From NCBI GenBank assembly GCA_039822045.1, contig JBCBMY010000002.1, positions 1 to 64,000 of the forward strand: DNA of 64,000 bases, given 5' to 3'. The notes below the pieces were generated by a model, which ran no database searches, was not told where the DNA came from, and was given only the letters and a program-made list of their open reading frames with translations. The position numbers and the translations under genes are program-made. Shown piece after piece: positions 1-9,058 of this stretch; position 1 is the stretch's first letter, and each line of letters begins with the position of its first letter. This DNA comes from HLUCCA09 sp039822045. Lineage in GTDB: Bacteria; Pseudomonadota; Alphaproteobacteria; Rhodobacterales; Rhodobacteraceae.

Positions 1-43
1 CAACGACGCGTTCCCGAAGATCGTCTGAGTAAGGTCTCGTCAT
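1..43 (-). CDS. IS630 family transposase, N-terminal fragment (runs off window)
   Basis: Read on the minus strand from an ATG at 43, the first 14 codons give MTRPYSDDLRERVV, which has the N-terminal wording typical of IS630 transposases (a short leader, then S-D-D-L-R-E-R-V-V at the start of the helix-turn-helix). A strong GGAGGAGG ribosome-binding site lies at about 52-59. Only the first 14 residues are in view, so it cannot be told whether the gene is intact. An alternative ATG at 47 is out of frame with this match. The protein would catalyse cut-and-paste transposition. Confidence 0.65.
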   Translation of the reverse strand, partial: MTRPYSDDLRERVV

Positions 44-135
44 CCATGCTGGCCTCCTCCACCAGTATGGAGTCTGAATCACAAGCGAACCCAGATGGGA
101 ATCCCAATTCGATTCAGACAAAACCTGAAACGCTC
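1..135 (-). mobile_element. IS630-like insertion sequence, terminal fragment
   Basis: The left edge of the window holds the 5' end of an IS630-type transposase gene on the minus strand plus its upstream terminal region. A 9-bp inverted repeat (GTCTGAATC at 72-80, GATTCAGAC at 111-119) lies between the transposase start and the neighbouring DNA. IS630 elements insert at TA; a TA at 136-137 could be the target copy, which would place the end of the element at about 135, but the other end is outside the window so the boundary is inferred. Confidence 0.6.
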
Positions 136-168
136 TAGGGCGCCGGCACCGGCCGCCCTGCCAAGCGC

Positions 169-624
169 CTAGCCGGGCGTCGATCCTTTACGCTCCAGCG
201 GGATCAGATCGAAATCGAGCTCGGTATGGGCCGCCCTCACCTCGCGCCGCACCATGTCGGGCTGGGGCAGAGGCGGCACAATGACCCGGTAGCGCCCGCG
301 ATATCCACCGACGCTCAGGACGCGGGCCACCTCCAGCACATCGCCGGCGCGCCAGAATAGCGCCGAGAACACTGCGTCTGGCACCGTGCCTTCCGCCAAG
401 GATGCTGAAAGCGCGGCGACCGTCATCGGCCAAAGCACGGTCCGGCGTCCGGCCACCCCGCCGGCGTCGGCCAGTACGGCCTCCGGCATGCGCGACACCA
501 AATCCACCGGCCCAAGCCACAGCATCACCGCTGGCTTGGCCGACATCGCAAGTGCCGGGTTGCGCCCGGCCCGCACTGCGTCAATAGTAGCGCCTTCTGC
601 GCTACGCTGGCTGTATTGCCCCAT
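169..624 (-). CDS. hypothetical protein (151 aa)
   Basis: This 151-residue product was not recognised. It has no signal peptide and no clear membrane segment. The sequence is moderately hydrophobic with several Gly-Arg turns (around residues 105-112, GGYRGRY), and the C-terminal half (about 100-151) is mixed alpha/beta, ending in a polar tail. It sits between an IS630 end and the divergent phoR gene, so it is the first chromosomal gene next to the insertion. Codon use is GC-rich like its neighbours, which supports it being real, but an antisense frame over the same stretch is also open. No function is proposed. Confidence 0.5.
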   Translation of the reverse strand: MGQYSQRSAEGATIDAVRAGRNPALAMSAKPAVMLWLGPVDLVSRMPEAVLADAGGVAGRRTVLWPMTVAALSASLAEGTVPDAVFSALFWRAGDVLEVARVLSVGGYRGRYRVIVPPLPQPDMVRREVRAAHTELDFDLIPLERKGSTPG

Positions 625-827
625 CGTCCCCTAAACCGTCCCCAATACCATCACGTCACAATCAAAATCAGCTTATAAGGGAACAAACACGTTTTGCTCA
701 CCTAATGGAAGAGTAATTCTGCAAGGGGTTGCATCCGTGCATCCATCCGTCCCAATGGCGCCACAGGCGCAGGAACCGCCCCGCATCGCCCGCCCGGGGC
801 CGACGGGGCGCCGGACGAGGGGGAGAG

Positions 828-1892
828 ATGCAGTCGGGAAGTATTGCCGCCGTCCTGATGGCCATTCCGTTGCCTCTCGTGCTGGTCGGGCAAGACGAAC
901 GAATCGCAGCCATGAACGCCCGGGCGCGCGATCTCTTCGGCACCGACGGCACCGGCCGCCACCACGTCACCGTCCTGCGCCAGCCCGCCCTGCTCGAAGT
1001 CATCGAAGCCGCCCTCCGTGGACGCCGCGCCGGACAGGCCCGCTATTTCGACAATTCCGAAGCCCGTGAGGCTACTTACCGGGTCGCGGTCGGCTCGGTG
1101 GAGTGGGACGACGGCGCCGGCGTGCTGGTCTCGTTCGAAGATGTCACCGATGTCGAGCGCGCGGGCCAGATGCGCCGCGATTTCGTCGCCAATGTCAGCC
1201 ATGAGCTCAAGACGCCCCTCACCGCGCTGCTCGGCTTCATCGAAACGCTCCGCGGCGCGGCGCGCGACGACCCCGCGGCCCGCGACCGCTTCCTGTCGAT
1301 CATGGAGCGCGAGGCCGAGCGGATGAACCGCCTTGTCGTCGACCTCCTCTCCCTCAGCCGGGTCGAGGGCTCCGAGCGCCAACGGCCGACCGAGCGGGTG
1401 CGAATCGATGATCTCGCCAACTCGGTGATTCTCGCCCTCCGCCCGATGGCCGAGGCCGGCGAGGTCGAGCTGCGCCTCGTGGGCGAGATGGGCGCGGGCC
1501 TCACCGTGCCCGGCGACGGCGACCAGCTGCAGCAGGTCATGACCAACCTCGTCGAGAACGGCATCAAATATGGCGGGGCAGGGGGCACCGTCACGGTGCA
1601 ACTGTCGACGCGGGCGCGAGAGGTCGCCTTCCGCGGCCCCGCCGTCCAGATCGACGTGATCGACAATGGCGACGGGTTCGACCCGATCCATATTCCGCGC
1701 CTCACCGAGCGATTCTATCGCGTCGACACCCACCGCTCGCGCGCAAAGGGCGGCACGGGCCTCGGCCTCGCCATCGCCAAGCACATCGTCAACCGCCACC
1801 GCGGCCGCTTCCGCATCGAAAGCGCGCCCGGCGAGGGGGCAACCTTCTCCGTCCTGCTCCCCGCCTCCGCCAGCCGCGCCGCGGAGGATTAG
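828..1892 (+). CDS. phoR: PhoR phosphate regulon sensor histidine kinase
   Basis: PhoR autophosphorylates and passes phosphate to PhoB when external phosphate is low. In this 354-aa product a PAS-like domain spans about 10-110. The dimerisation H-box has the phospho-acceptor His at about 125 (SHELKTPL), followed by the N-box (NLVENGIKYGG), G1 (DNGDGF) and G2 (GGTGLGLAI) ATP-binding motifs. There is no convincing transmembrane segment, unlike E. coli PhoR, so it is probably cytoplasmic or peripherally bound. The ATG at 828 is chosen because a GGGGGAG site precedes it; the frame is open further upstream, but those codons are low-complexity Arg/Pro. It lies 318 bp upstream of a small PHO-controlled gene and 855 bp upstream of pstS. 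Confidence 0.88.
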   Translation: MQSGSIAAVLMAIPLPLVLVGQDERIAAMNARARDLFGTDGTGRHHVTVLRQPALLEVIEAALRGRRAGQARYFDNSEAREATYRVAVGSVEWDDGAGVLVSFEDVTDVERAGQMRRDFVANVSHELKTPLTALLGFIETLRGAARDDPAARDRFLSIMEREAERMNRLVVDLLSLSRVEGSERQRPTERVRIDDLANSVILALRPMAEAGEVELRLVGEMGAGLTVPGDGDQLQQVMTNLVENGIKYGGAGGTVTVQLSTRAREVAFRGPAVQIDVIDNGDGFDPIHIPRLTERFYRVDTHRSRAKGGTGLGLAIAKHIVNRHRGRFRIESAPGEGATFSVLLPASASRAAED

Positions 1893-2058
1893 GCGAGCCG
1901 CCGATGATCTCCTACGAGAAGGTGGACTCTGGATTGGCGCAGAAACAACCTCCACCAGCCTATTGCCGAGCAGGTTCGAAGTTGGGCTGTACCGGCCTCC
2001 CCGTTGTCTCAGTCCTTACCCGAACCTGCCCAATCGTGACCCACCCAATGTCGCAGTT

Positions 2059-2100
2059 CTGTTACAAAACCGACGCAAAAGCCCAACCTGTCGTCCGTAG
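2059..2100 (+). promoter_or_regulatory. PHO-box promoter element, copy A
   Basis: This stretch is nearly identical, at identical spacing, to the one before pstS (2647-2688): TTAC-N4-C-N-GAC-N-CAAAAGCCCAACC-N-GTCGTCC-N-TAG. The 5' part reads CTGTTAC, four bases, CCGACGC, then AAAA, which fits the 7+4 direct-repeat form of PhoB boxes (CTGTCAT-like units on an 11-bp period). The shared downstream block probably includes the -10 region. It lies 110 bp before the small membrane protein gene at 2210. Function is inferred from the duplication and the pst context. The rest of the 1893-2209 gap shows nothing recognisable. Confidence 0.7.
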
Positions 2101-2209
2101 CTGATTGATTCCGTCCAAACTTCACGGGCGAAAAAAAACGGGAACGAGCGCTTGCTTCCACACCTGCACCCGATCCCGCCATTGAAACCCCTGCGAAAGG
2201 AGCCCTCGC

Positions 2210-2458
2210 ATGGATAAACTCCCCCCCGGCGACTCGCAACCCGAGCAAGATGCCGAAAACGCCGTCGATTCGTCCTCTGACAGTGCGCATTCGCATGCTT
2301 CAGAGCATTCTGACGCAAGTGAACGTACCCAAGACGCTCATAGCTTCGAGATCCGGCTGCCAAATGGAACAGTGATTCGTGCGAAAGGCTGGGGTGTTGC
2401 CCTCGGAGGACTGATGGCAGTTGTAGGCGTCGTCACTTTGCTTGCCGCACGCGCATGA
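2210..2458 (+). CDS. small tail-anchored membrane protein, predicted Pho regulon member
   Basis: This 82-aa product has an acidic, Ser/His/Asp-rich N-terminal half (about 1-45), a short folded stretch FEIRLPNGTVIRAKGWG (about 46-62), and a single C-terminal hydrophobic segment (about 63-80) ending in Ala-Arg-Ala. That is the layout of a tail-anchored inner-membrane protein facing the cytoplasm. An AAAGGAG ribosome site sits just before the ATG. It stands alone between phoR and pstS, with its own PHO element upstream and a terminator-like hairpin downstream, so it is probably induced by phosphate starvation. The family was not recognised and the biochemical role is unknown. Confidence 0.7.
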   Translation: MDKLPPGDSQPEQDAENAVDSSSDSAHSHASEHSDASERTQDAHSFEIRLPNGTVIRAKGWGVALGGLMAVVGVVTLLAARA

Positions 2459-2527
2459 CTCTGCGACCCGGTCGCGTCCGCCGCCCGTTGAGGTGCGCGG
2501 CCGGGAACGGGCATCGAAACTGAGGGT

Positions 2528-2566
2528 CCGCACCGCTCCGACACCGCCCCGCCAGTGCGGTTTTTC
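2528..2566 (+). terminator. intrinsic terminator after the small Pho gene
   Basis: CCGCAC (2528-2533) can pair with GTGCGG (2555-2560) and is followed directly by TTTTT (2561-2565). The stem is short and the loop long, so strength is uncertain, but the position 70 bp after the stop codon and before the pstS promoter fits a terminator. Confidence 0.5.
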
Positions 2567-2646
2567 GTGCAAGTTCATTCGGATGTTTGGTCGCCTTTGG
2601 CAGCGCAATGCGGGTGACCCGAGGACACCCAACCATTGTCGTGAAA

Positions 2647-2688
2647 CGGTTACGTTTCTGACACAAAAGCCCAACCCGTCGTCCCTAG
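2647..2688 (+). promoter_or_regulatory. PHO-box promoter element, copy B (pstS promoter)
   Basis: CGGTTAC, four bases, CTGACAC, AAAA forms a PhoB-type 7+4 direct repeat. It is followed by the same GCCCAACC-N-GTCGTCC-N-TAG block found in copy A at 2059-2100, with every conserved base at the same offset (38 bp from TTAC to TAG). It ends 58 bp before the pstS start. The likely role is PhoB-activated transcription of pstS-pstCAB-phoU-phoB. Confidence 0.75.
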
Positions 2689-2746
2689 ACGGCGTTTGAG
2701 GCTGCCATCCCAGGCCGCCCAGTAACCAACAGGATGGAGATCAATA

Positions 2747-3790
2747 ATGTCTCTGGTGAAACTGACCGCCTCTGCTCTGGCGATCACTGCAGTTTCCACG
2801 ACCGCCGGCCTCGCACGGGACAACGTGCAGGTTGCCGGTTCGTCGACCGTGCTTCCCTACGCCTCGATCGTTGCGGAAGCCTTTGGCGAGAACACCGACT
2901 TCCCGACACCCGTCGTCGAATCGGGCGGCTCCTCGGCCGGCCTTAAGCGCTTCTGCGAAGGTGTGGGCGAAAACACCATCGACGTGGCCAACGCCTCGCG
3001 CGCCATCCGCGAGCGTGAGATCGAGGCCTGTGCCGCCAACGGCGTGACCGACATCATCGAAGTTCGCATCGGCTACGACGGGATCGTGTTCGCCAGCCAG
3101 CAGTCCGGCCCGGCCTTCACCGCGTTCGAGCCCTCCGACATCTTTAACGCCATTGGCGCTCAGGTGCTGGTCGACGGCGAAATCGTCGCCAACCCCTACG
3201 ATTCGTGGGCCGAGTTCAACTCCGAACTTCCCGACCAGTCGATCGCGATGTTCATCCCCGGCACCAAGCACGGCACCCGTGAGGTCTTCGAAGAGAAGGT
3301 GCTCCTGATCGGCTGTGAAGAGACCGGTGCCATGGAAGCCATGATGTCCGGCGGCATGTCCGAGGACGACGCCGAGGATGCCTGCCTCGACGTGCGCGCC
3401 GACGGCGGCAAGTCGGTCGATATCGACGGCGACTACACCGAGACCCTTGCTCGCATCGACGCCAACCCCAACGGCATCGGCGTGTTCGGTCTGGCGTTCT
3501 ACGAGAACAACACCGACAAGCTTAAGGTCGCCACGATGACCGGCATCTCGCCGTCCACCGAGACCATCGCCACCGGCGAGTACCCGGTCTCCCGCCCGCT
3601 CTTCTTCTACGTGAAGAAGGCGCATATCGGCGTGATCCCCGGTCTGCAGGAGTACGCCTCCTTCTTCGTCTCCGACCCGGTCGCCGGCCCCTCCGGCCCG
3701 CTCGCACAGTACGGCCTCGTGTCCGACCCCGAGCTGTCCGATACGCAAGCTGCGGTCGCCGAAGGCCGCACCCTCGGCAGCGGCTCGTAA
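2747..3790 (+). CDS. pstS: PstS periplasmic phosphate-binding protein
   Basis: PstS captures inorganic phosphate in the periplasm and delivers it to the PstCAB ABC transporter. The 347-aa product starts with a Sec signal peptide (hydrophobic 6-20, likely cleavage after Ala23). The mature part opens with the phosphate-binding loop GSSTVLPYAS, followed by ESGGSSAGLKRFC and the GTKHGTREVFEEKVL segment found in longer alphaproteobacterial PstS proteins. It is first in an operon with pstC, pstA, pstB, phoU and phoB and lies 58 bp after a PHO element. A strong hairpin separates it from pstC, which would favour high PstS levels relative to the membrane parts. Confidence 0.95.
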   Translation: MSLVKLTASALAITAVSTTAGLARDNVQVAGSSTVLPYASIVAEAFGENTDFPTPVVESGGSSAGLKRFCEGVGENTIDVANASRAIREREIEACAANGVTDIIEVRIGYDGIVFASQQSGPAFTAFEPSDIFNAIGAQVLVDGEIVANPYDSWAEFNSELPDQSIAMFIPGTKHGTREVFEEKVLLIGCEETGAMEAMMSGGMSEDDAEDACLDVRADGGKSVDIDGDYTETLARIDANPNGIGVFGLAFYENNTDKLKVATMTGISPSTETIATGEYPVSRPLFFYVKKAHIGVIPGLQEYASFFVSDPVAGPSGPLAQYGLVSDPELSDTQAAVAEGRTLGSGS

Positions 3791-3809
3791 GCCACTGACT
3801 TTAAGTGCG

Positions 3810-3838
3810 GCGAGGCGGCTCGGCACGGGCCGCCTCGC
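3810..3838 (+). terminator. pstS-pstC intercistronic hairpin (attenuator or mRNA stabiliser)
   Basis: A perfect 10-bp GC-rich stem (GCGAGGCGGC at 3810-3819 with GCCGCCTCGC at 3829-3838, 9-nt loop) begins 20 nt after the pstS stop codon. Only TTG follows, not a U-run, so partial termination or protection of the pstS 3' end is more likely than full termination. Confidence 0.6.
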
Positions 3839-3872
3839 TTGCCTTGCGTGATGCCGAACGAAGGGGAGCGCG

Positions 3873-5345
3873 ATGCCTGTAACTTGGATCGTCTTGATCA
3901 TTTTGGGGCTTGCCGCCGTTGGCTATGTGCTGGGTCGCCAGCGCGCCATGGCGAGCGCCGGGGGAGACCCGCGAGGCCTGCACTCGCTCCCCGTGTATTA
4001 CGGGGCGAGCGTTGCCATCTTCACGATGGTGTTCTCGTTTCTCGTTCTGGTCGCATGGCTCATCATTCAGCCGATTGTGGTCGAGAACCGGATCGCCGCG
4101 ACCATCCCGCCCGAAGTTATCCCCGAGGGCAGCACGATCGGTCTGATGATGTCCGATGTGCGCCGCATCGCCGACGGCCTCGACGCAGCGGTTGCGCAGG
4201 GCGCCATGGACCGTGACTACGCGTCCAGCATCCGATCCGAATTCACTGACGTGCGCGAGCGCCTCGGCACCATTGGCGTTGCCCTCGGCTCCGATGTCGG
4301 CCCGCCGCAGCTCCGCGCCGCGCAGCGCTACCGCGCGATGTCGGGAACCGGCAGCACGCTGATGACGGTTGTTGTGCTCGGCATCGCCATCGCAGGTTTC
4401 GGCATCTCGATGATGCGAACCAACAAGGACTATCGAGCGCGAAACATCGTCGAGACCGCGGTGCTCTACCTGCTGATCGGCGCCGCCTCCATCGCGATCC
4501 TGACGACCATCGGCATCATCTTGTCGCTCGTCTTCAACACCGCAGAGTTCTTCCGCCTCTATCCGTGGACTGAGTTCTTCTTCGGCACCACATGGTCACC
4601 AAGCTTCTCGGGACGGGGCGGCGCGTCCGACCTCGGCTTCATTCCGCTGCTTTGGGGCACGCTCTACATCTCCTTCATCGCCCTGATCGTCGCGGTGCCC
4701 ATCGGCCTCTACGCCGCCGTCTACTTGTCGGAATATGCAAGCAACCGGGTCCGCTCGTTCGCCAAGCCGCTCCTTGAGGTGCTGGCGGGTATCCCTACCA
4801 TCGTCTACGGCATGTTCGCGCTCCTCACGGTGGGCCCGCTCCTGCTTGCGGCCTTCGGCGACGATGGTCTGGGCTGGATGAATGCGGGCACCGCGGTGAT
4901 GACCGCGGGCCTCGTCATGGGGATCATGCTGATCCCGTTCGTCTCCTCGTTGTCTGACGACATCATCAACGCCGTACCTCAGGCGATGCGCGACGGGTCC
5001 TACGGCCTCGGGGCAACCCAGTCCGAGACGATCCGGCAGGTTGTCCTGCCGGCGGCGCTGCCGGGCATCGTGGGCGCGATCCTGCTCGCAACCTCGCGCG
5101 CCATCGGCGAAACCATGATCGTGGTCATGGGGGCAGGGGCCGCGGCCAAGCTGTCGCTCAACCCGTTTGAAGCGATGACGACGGTGACCGCCAAGATCGT
5201 CAGCCAGCTTACCGGCGACAGTGACTTCGCATCGCCCGAGGCGCTCGTCGCCTTCGCACTTGGTGCCACGCTCTTCGTCATCACGCTCGGGCTCAACGTT
5301 CTCGCCCTCTACATCGTCCGCAAGTACCGGGAGCAATACGAATGA
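3873..5345 (+). CDS. pstC: PstC phosphate ABC transporter permease
   Basis: This is one of the two inner-membrane permease subunits that form the phosphate channel. The 490-aa product is longer than E. coli PstC (about 320 aa) because of an N-terminal extension. A first membrane segment lies at about 2-18 and a second at about 45-70. A soluble stretch with an alpha-helical region (about 75-150) follows, and the MetI-like permease domain occupies about 260-490. The EAA-type loop reads ATSRAIGETMIVVMGAG near residue 415. GGGGAG precedes the ATG. Its stop overlaps the pstA start by 4 bp (ATGA), so the two permeases are translationally coupled. Confidence 0.93.
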   Translation: MPVTWIVLIILGLAAVGYVLGRQRAMASAGGDPRGLHSLPVYYGASVAIFTMVFSFLVLVAWLIIQPIVVENRIAATIPPEVIPEGSTIGLMMSDVRRIADGLDAAVAQGAMDRDYASSIRSEFTDVRERLGTIGVALGSDVGPPQLRAAQRYRAMSGTGSTLMTVVVLGIAIAGFGISMMRTNKDYRARNIVETAVLYLLIGAASIAILTTIGIILSLVFNTAEFFRLYPWTEFFFGTTWSPSFSGRGGASDLGFIPLLWGTLYISFIALIVAVPIGLYAAVYLSEYASNRVRSFAKPLLEVLAGIPTIVYGMFALLTVGPLLLAAFGDDGLGWMNAGTAVMTAGLVMGIMLIPFVSSLSDDIINAVPQAMRDGSYGLGATQSETIRQVVLPAALPGIVGAILLATSRAIGETMIVVMGAGAAAKLSLNPFEAMTTVTAKIVSQLTGDSDFASPEALVAFALGATLFVITLGLNVLALYIVRKYREQYE

Positions 5346-6682
5346 CCGACGCGACCGCTCAAGGCGCCGCTGCTGCCCCCGCAGGCAAGACGCGGACCTC
5401 TCTCTATACGCTCGACGAAGGCACCAAACGCCGCAACGCGGCCGAGGCCCGGTTCAAGGCCTACGGTGTGACGGCCATCTGCGCCGGCCTCTTCTTCCTG
5501 GTGGTGCTCTTCGTCTCGATCATCTCCAGCGGCGTCCCGGCCTTCACGCGCATGGTCGTGGAGTTCGATCTGACGCTCACGCAGGAGCAGTACGACGACG
5601 CCGAAAGCCAAGTCCTGAAAACCGCCGCCTACCAGGCGGTCTTCATCGAAGCGTTCGAGGCCGAACTCAACGAGGCCGGCGTCGACGCCGAGTTCGACGC
5701 GGCTGCGCTTGAGCGGATGGTCGGCAAGACTGGCGGCATCATCCGCAGCCACTTCCAGGCCAACCCCGACGATATCGGCTCTCCCGTCACGTTCGAACTG
5801 CCCGCCGCCTCCCGGATCGACGGCTACTTCAACGGCCGATTGAAACGAGAAGACGTGCAGGACAGTCGTTTCCTCATGGTCAGCGATCTCGACCTGGCCG
5901 ACACGCTCTACGAGGCCGGCATCATCCACAACGCCTTCAACTGGACCTTCATCTTCGGGTCCGACTCAGGGGTGGACAACCCGGGCGGCGCGGGCATCGG
6001 CGTCTCCGTCGTTGGCTCGTTCTTCATGATGCTCGTCGTTCTCGCGCTCAGTCTGCCGATCGGCGTGGCGGCTTCGATCTATCTTGAGGAATTTGCCGCA
6101 AAGAACTGGTTTACCGACTTGATCGAGGTGAACATCTCCAACCTTGCAGCCGTGCCCTCCATCGTGTTCGGCATCCTCGGCCTTGCGGTGTTCATCCAGT
6201 TCATGGGCCTGCCGCAATCGGCACCGCTCGTGGGCGGCCTGGTGCTGACCCTGATGACGCTGCCCACGATCATCATCGCCACACGATCCTCGCTGAAAGC
6301 GGTGCCGCCGTCCATTCGCGACGCAGCACTCGGGGTCGGGGCGTCGAAAATGCAGGCGGTCTTCCACCATGTCCTGCCGCTTGCGATGCCGGGCATTCTC
6401 ACCGGCACGATCATCGGCCTGGCGCAGGCGCTTGGGGAAACCGCGCCGCTCCTTCTGATCGGCATGGTCGGCTTTGTCGCGCGCGCCTATCCCGAAGGGT
6501 TCATGTCGGGCTTCACCGAAGCCAACTCGGTGATGCCGGCACAGATCTACACATGGGCCGCTCGGGCCGACCAGAGCTTCTACGAAAAGGCATGGGGCGG
6601 GATCATCATCCTTCTCATTTTCTTGCTCACTATGAATATCATCGCGATCATCCTGCGTCGCCGCTTCGAGCGCCGCTGGTAA
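5342..6682 (+). CDS. pstA: PstA phosphate ABC transporter permease
   Basis: This is the second phosphate-channel subunit, pairing with PstC and contacting PstB. The 446-aa product has a membrane segment at about 40-62 and a large extracytoplasmic insertion (about 65-200) absent from the short enterobacterial form. The permease domain (about 215-446) has the EAA motif in GLAQALGETAPLLLIG near residue 360, and the protein ends in a basic tail (RRRFERRW). The start overlaps pstC by 4 bp. Both permeases carrying long N-terminal extensions is a shared feature of the alphaproteobacterial transporter type. Confidence 0.93.
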   Translation: MTDATAQGAAAAPAGKTRTSLYTLDEGTKRRNAAEARFKAYGVTAICAGLFFLVVLFVSIISSGVPAFTRMVVEFDLTLTQEQYDDAESQVLKTAAYQAVFIEAFEAELNEAGVDAEFDAAALERMVGKTGGIIRSHFQANPDDIGSPVTFELPAASRIDGYFNGRLKREDVQDSRFLMVSDLDLADTLYEAGIIHNAFNWTFIFGSDSGVDNPGGAGIGVSVVGSFFMMLVVLALSLPIGVAASIYLEEFAAKNWFTDLIEVNISNLAAVPSIVFGILGLAVFIQFMGLPQSAPLVGGLVLTLMTLPTIIIATRSSLKAVPPSIRDAALGVGASKMQAVFHHVLPLAMPGILTGTIIGLAQALGETAPLLLIGMVGFVARAYPEGFMSGFTEANSVMPAQIYTWAARADQSFYEKAWGGIIILLIFLLTMNIIAIILRRRFERRW

Positions 6683-6696
6683 GAGGGGACCCCGCC

Positions 6697-7509
<813 letters not shown>

Positions 7510-7538
7510 GCGGAAAGCATCCAGGGGCAGGGGACGAC

Positions 7539-8258
7539 ATGGCTTACGAGCCGCACATAACCTCGGCCTACGACAGGGATCTTGAGGAGATTCAGACGAC
7601 GATCATGAAGATGGGCGGTCTCGTCGAGACCGCCATCATGTCAGCCGCCGACAGTCTGGAATCACGAGACGAAGAACTGGCGCTGCACGTGCGCGAGGGC
7701 GATGCCGTGATCGACCGGCTCGAGGAGCAGGTCAACGAGGCCTGCGCCCGAACCATCGCACTGCGCCAGCCCGCTGCGGGCGATCTGCGCACGATCCTCA
7801 CCGTCATGAAGATCTCCACCAATCTCGAGCGGATCGGCGACTATGCCAAGAACATGGCCAAGCGCACCTCCGTCCTCGTGCAGATGAACCCAATCGAAGA
7901 CAGCGCCGGCTCCATCCGCCGCATGGCCAAGCAGGTCGAGATCATGCTGACCGACGCGCTCGACGCCTACATCCAGCGCGACCCCGAACTGGCCGAGGAT
8001 GTCCGCCAGCGCGATATGGATGTCGATCAGATGTACAACTCGCTCTTCCGCAACTTCCTCACGCATATGATGGAAGATCCGCGCAACATCACCGCCTGTA
8101 TGCATCTCCATTTCATCGCCAAGAATATCGAGCGCATGGGCGACCACGTCACCTCGATTGCCGAGCAGGTCATCTACCTCGTCAGCGGCGAGATGCCGGG
8201 CGACAACCGCCCCAAGCGTGACATGACACCGTTCGAGAAAACGGAGACCCGCTTATGA
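7539..8258 (+). CDS. phoU: PhoU phosphate signalling protein
   Basis: PhoU links the Pst transporter to PhoR, keeping the regulon off when phosphate is plentiful. The 239-aa product consists of two PhoU three-helix domains (about 15-105 and 120-215). Each carries the metal-cluster type motif E-R-(I/M)-G-D (LERIGDYAKN near 89-98 and IERMGDHVTSIAEQV near 195-209). Its last codons overlap phoB by 4 bp. Gene order pstB-phoU-phoB is the standard Pho arrangement. Confidence 0.95.
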   Translation: MAYEPHITSAYDRDLEEIQTTIMKMGGLVETAIMSAADSLESRDEELALHVREGDAVIDRLEEQVNEACARTIALRQPAAGDLRTILTVMKISTNLERIGDYAKNMAKRTSVLVQMNPIEDSAGSIRRMAKQVEIMLTDALDAYIQRDPELAEDVRQRDMDVDQMYNSLFRNFLTHMMEDPRNITACMHLHFIAKNIERMGDHVTSIAEQVIYLVSGEMPGDNRPKRDMTPFEKTETRL

Positions 8259-8947
8259 GTCCCTCCGAACAGCCCACCGTCCTTGTCGTCGAGGATGAGG
8301 CCGCGCAGCGCGAAGTCCTGGCCTACAATCTCGAGGCCGAGGGCTACCGCGTCTCCCGCGCCGAGAACGGCGAAGAGGCGCTTTTGCTGGTCGACGAGGG
8401 CGCACCCGACATCATCGTGCTCGACTGGATGCTGCCCAACGTCTCGGGCATCGAAATCTGCCGCCGCCTCAAGATGCGCCCCGACACGCGGGGCGTGCCC
8501 ATCATCATGCTCTCGGCGCGGTCCGAAGAGGTCGACCGGGTGCGCGGGCTCGAGACCGGCGCCGACGATTACGTGGTCAAGCCGTACTCGGTCGTCGAGC
8601 TGATGGCCCGCATCCGCGCCCAGCTCCGCCGCACCCGTCCCGCGGCCGTCGGCGAGCGGCTGCAATTCGACGACATCATCCTCGATGCCGAGGCGCACCG
8701 CGTGTTTCGCGGCGACAAGCTCTTGAAGCTCGGGCCCACCGAGTTTCGCCTCCTGACCACGTTCATGGAAAAGCCCGGCCGGGTCTGGTCGCGCGAGCAG
8801 CTCCTCGACCGCGTCTGGGGCCGCGACATCTATGTCGATACCCGCACCGTCGACGTCCATATCGGCCGCCTCCGCAAGGCGCTCTGCCAGCATGGCGGCG
8901 AGGATCCGGTGCGCACGGTCCGCGGGGCAGGGTATGCGCTCGGTTAA
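8255..8947 (+). CDS. phoB: PhoB phosphate regulon response regulator
   Basis: This OmpR-family transcription factor activates phosphate-starvation genes after phosphorylation by PhoR. The 230-aa product has a receiver domain at 1-125 with the phospho-acceptor Asp at about 57 (VLDWMLP), the acidic pair E14/D15 and the conserved Lys in VVKPYS. A winged-helix DNA-binding domain spans about 135-230 (GPTEFRLL, SREQLLDRVWG, VDVHIGRLRKAL, VRTVRGAGYAL). It is the last gene of the pst operon, coupled to phoU by ATGA. It should bind the PHO elements at 2059 and 2647. Confidence 0.95.
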   Translation: MSPSEQPTVLVVEDEAAQREVLAYNLEAEGYRVSRAENGEEALLLVDEGAPDIIVLDWMLPNVSGIEICRRLKMRPDTRGVPIIMLSARSEEVDRVRGLETGADDYVVKPYSVVELMARIRAQLRRTRPAAVGERLQFDDIILDAEAHRVFRGDKLLKLGPTEFRLLTTFMEKPGRVWSREQLLDRVWGRDIYVDTRTVDVHIGRLRKALCQHGGEDPVRTVRGAGYALG

Positions 8948-9058
8948 TTGATCGTGATAAGCGACGGCCGCGCCCGGTGCGCGCCGCCGCAAATCTCGCG
9001 TTATCCCGCATTTTCGGTATACTAGCGCACGAACTTAATTGTCTGATTGAGGTTGACG

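Noticed and set aside
702..1955. Minus-strand open frame of 417 codons opposite phoR
   Set aside because: It is antisense to a clear histidine kinase; the translation is Asp/Gly/His-rich without motifs, a by-product of GC-rich codon use.
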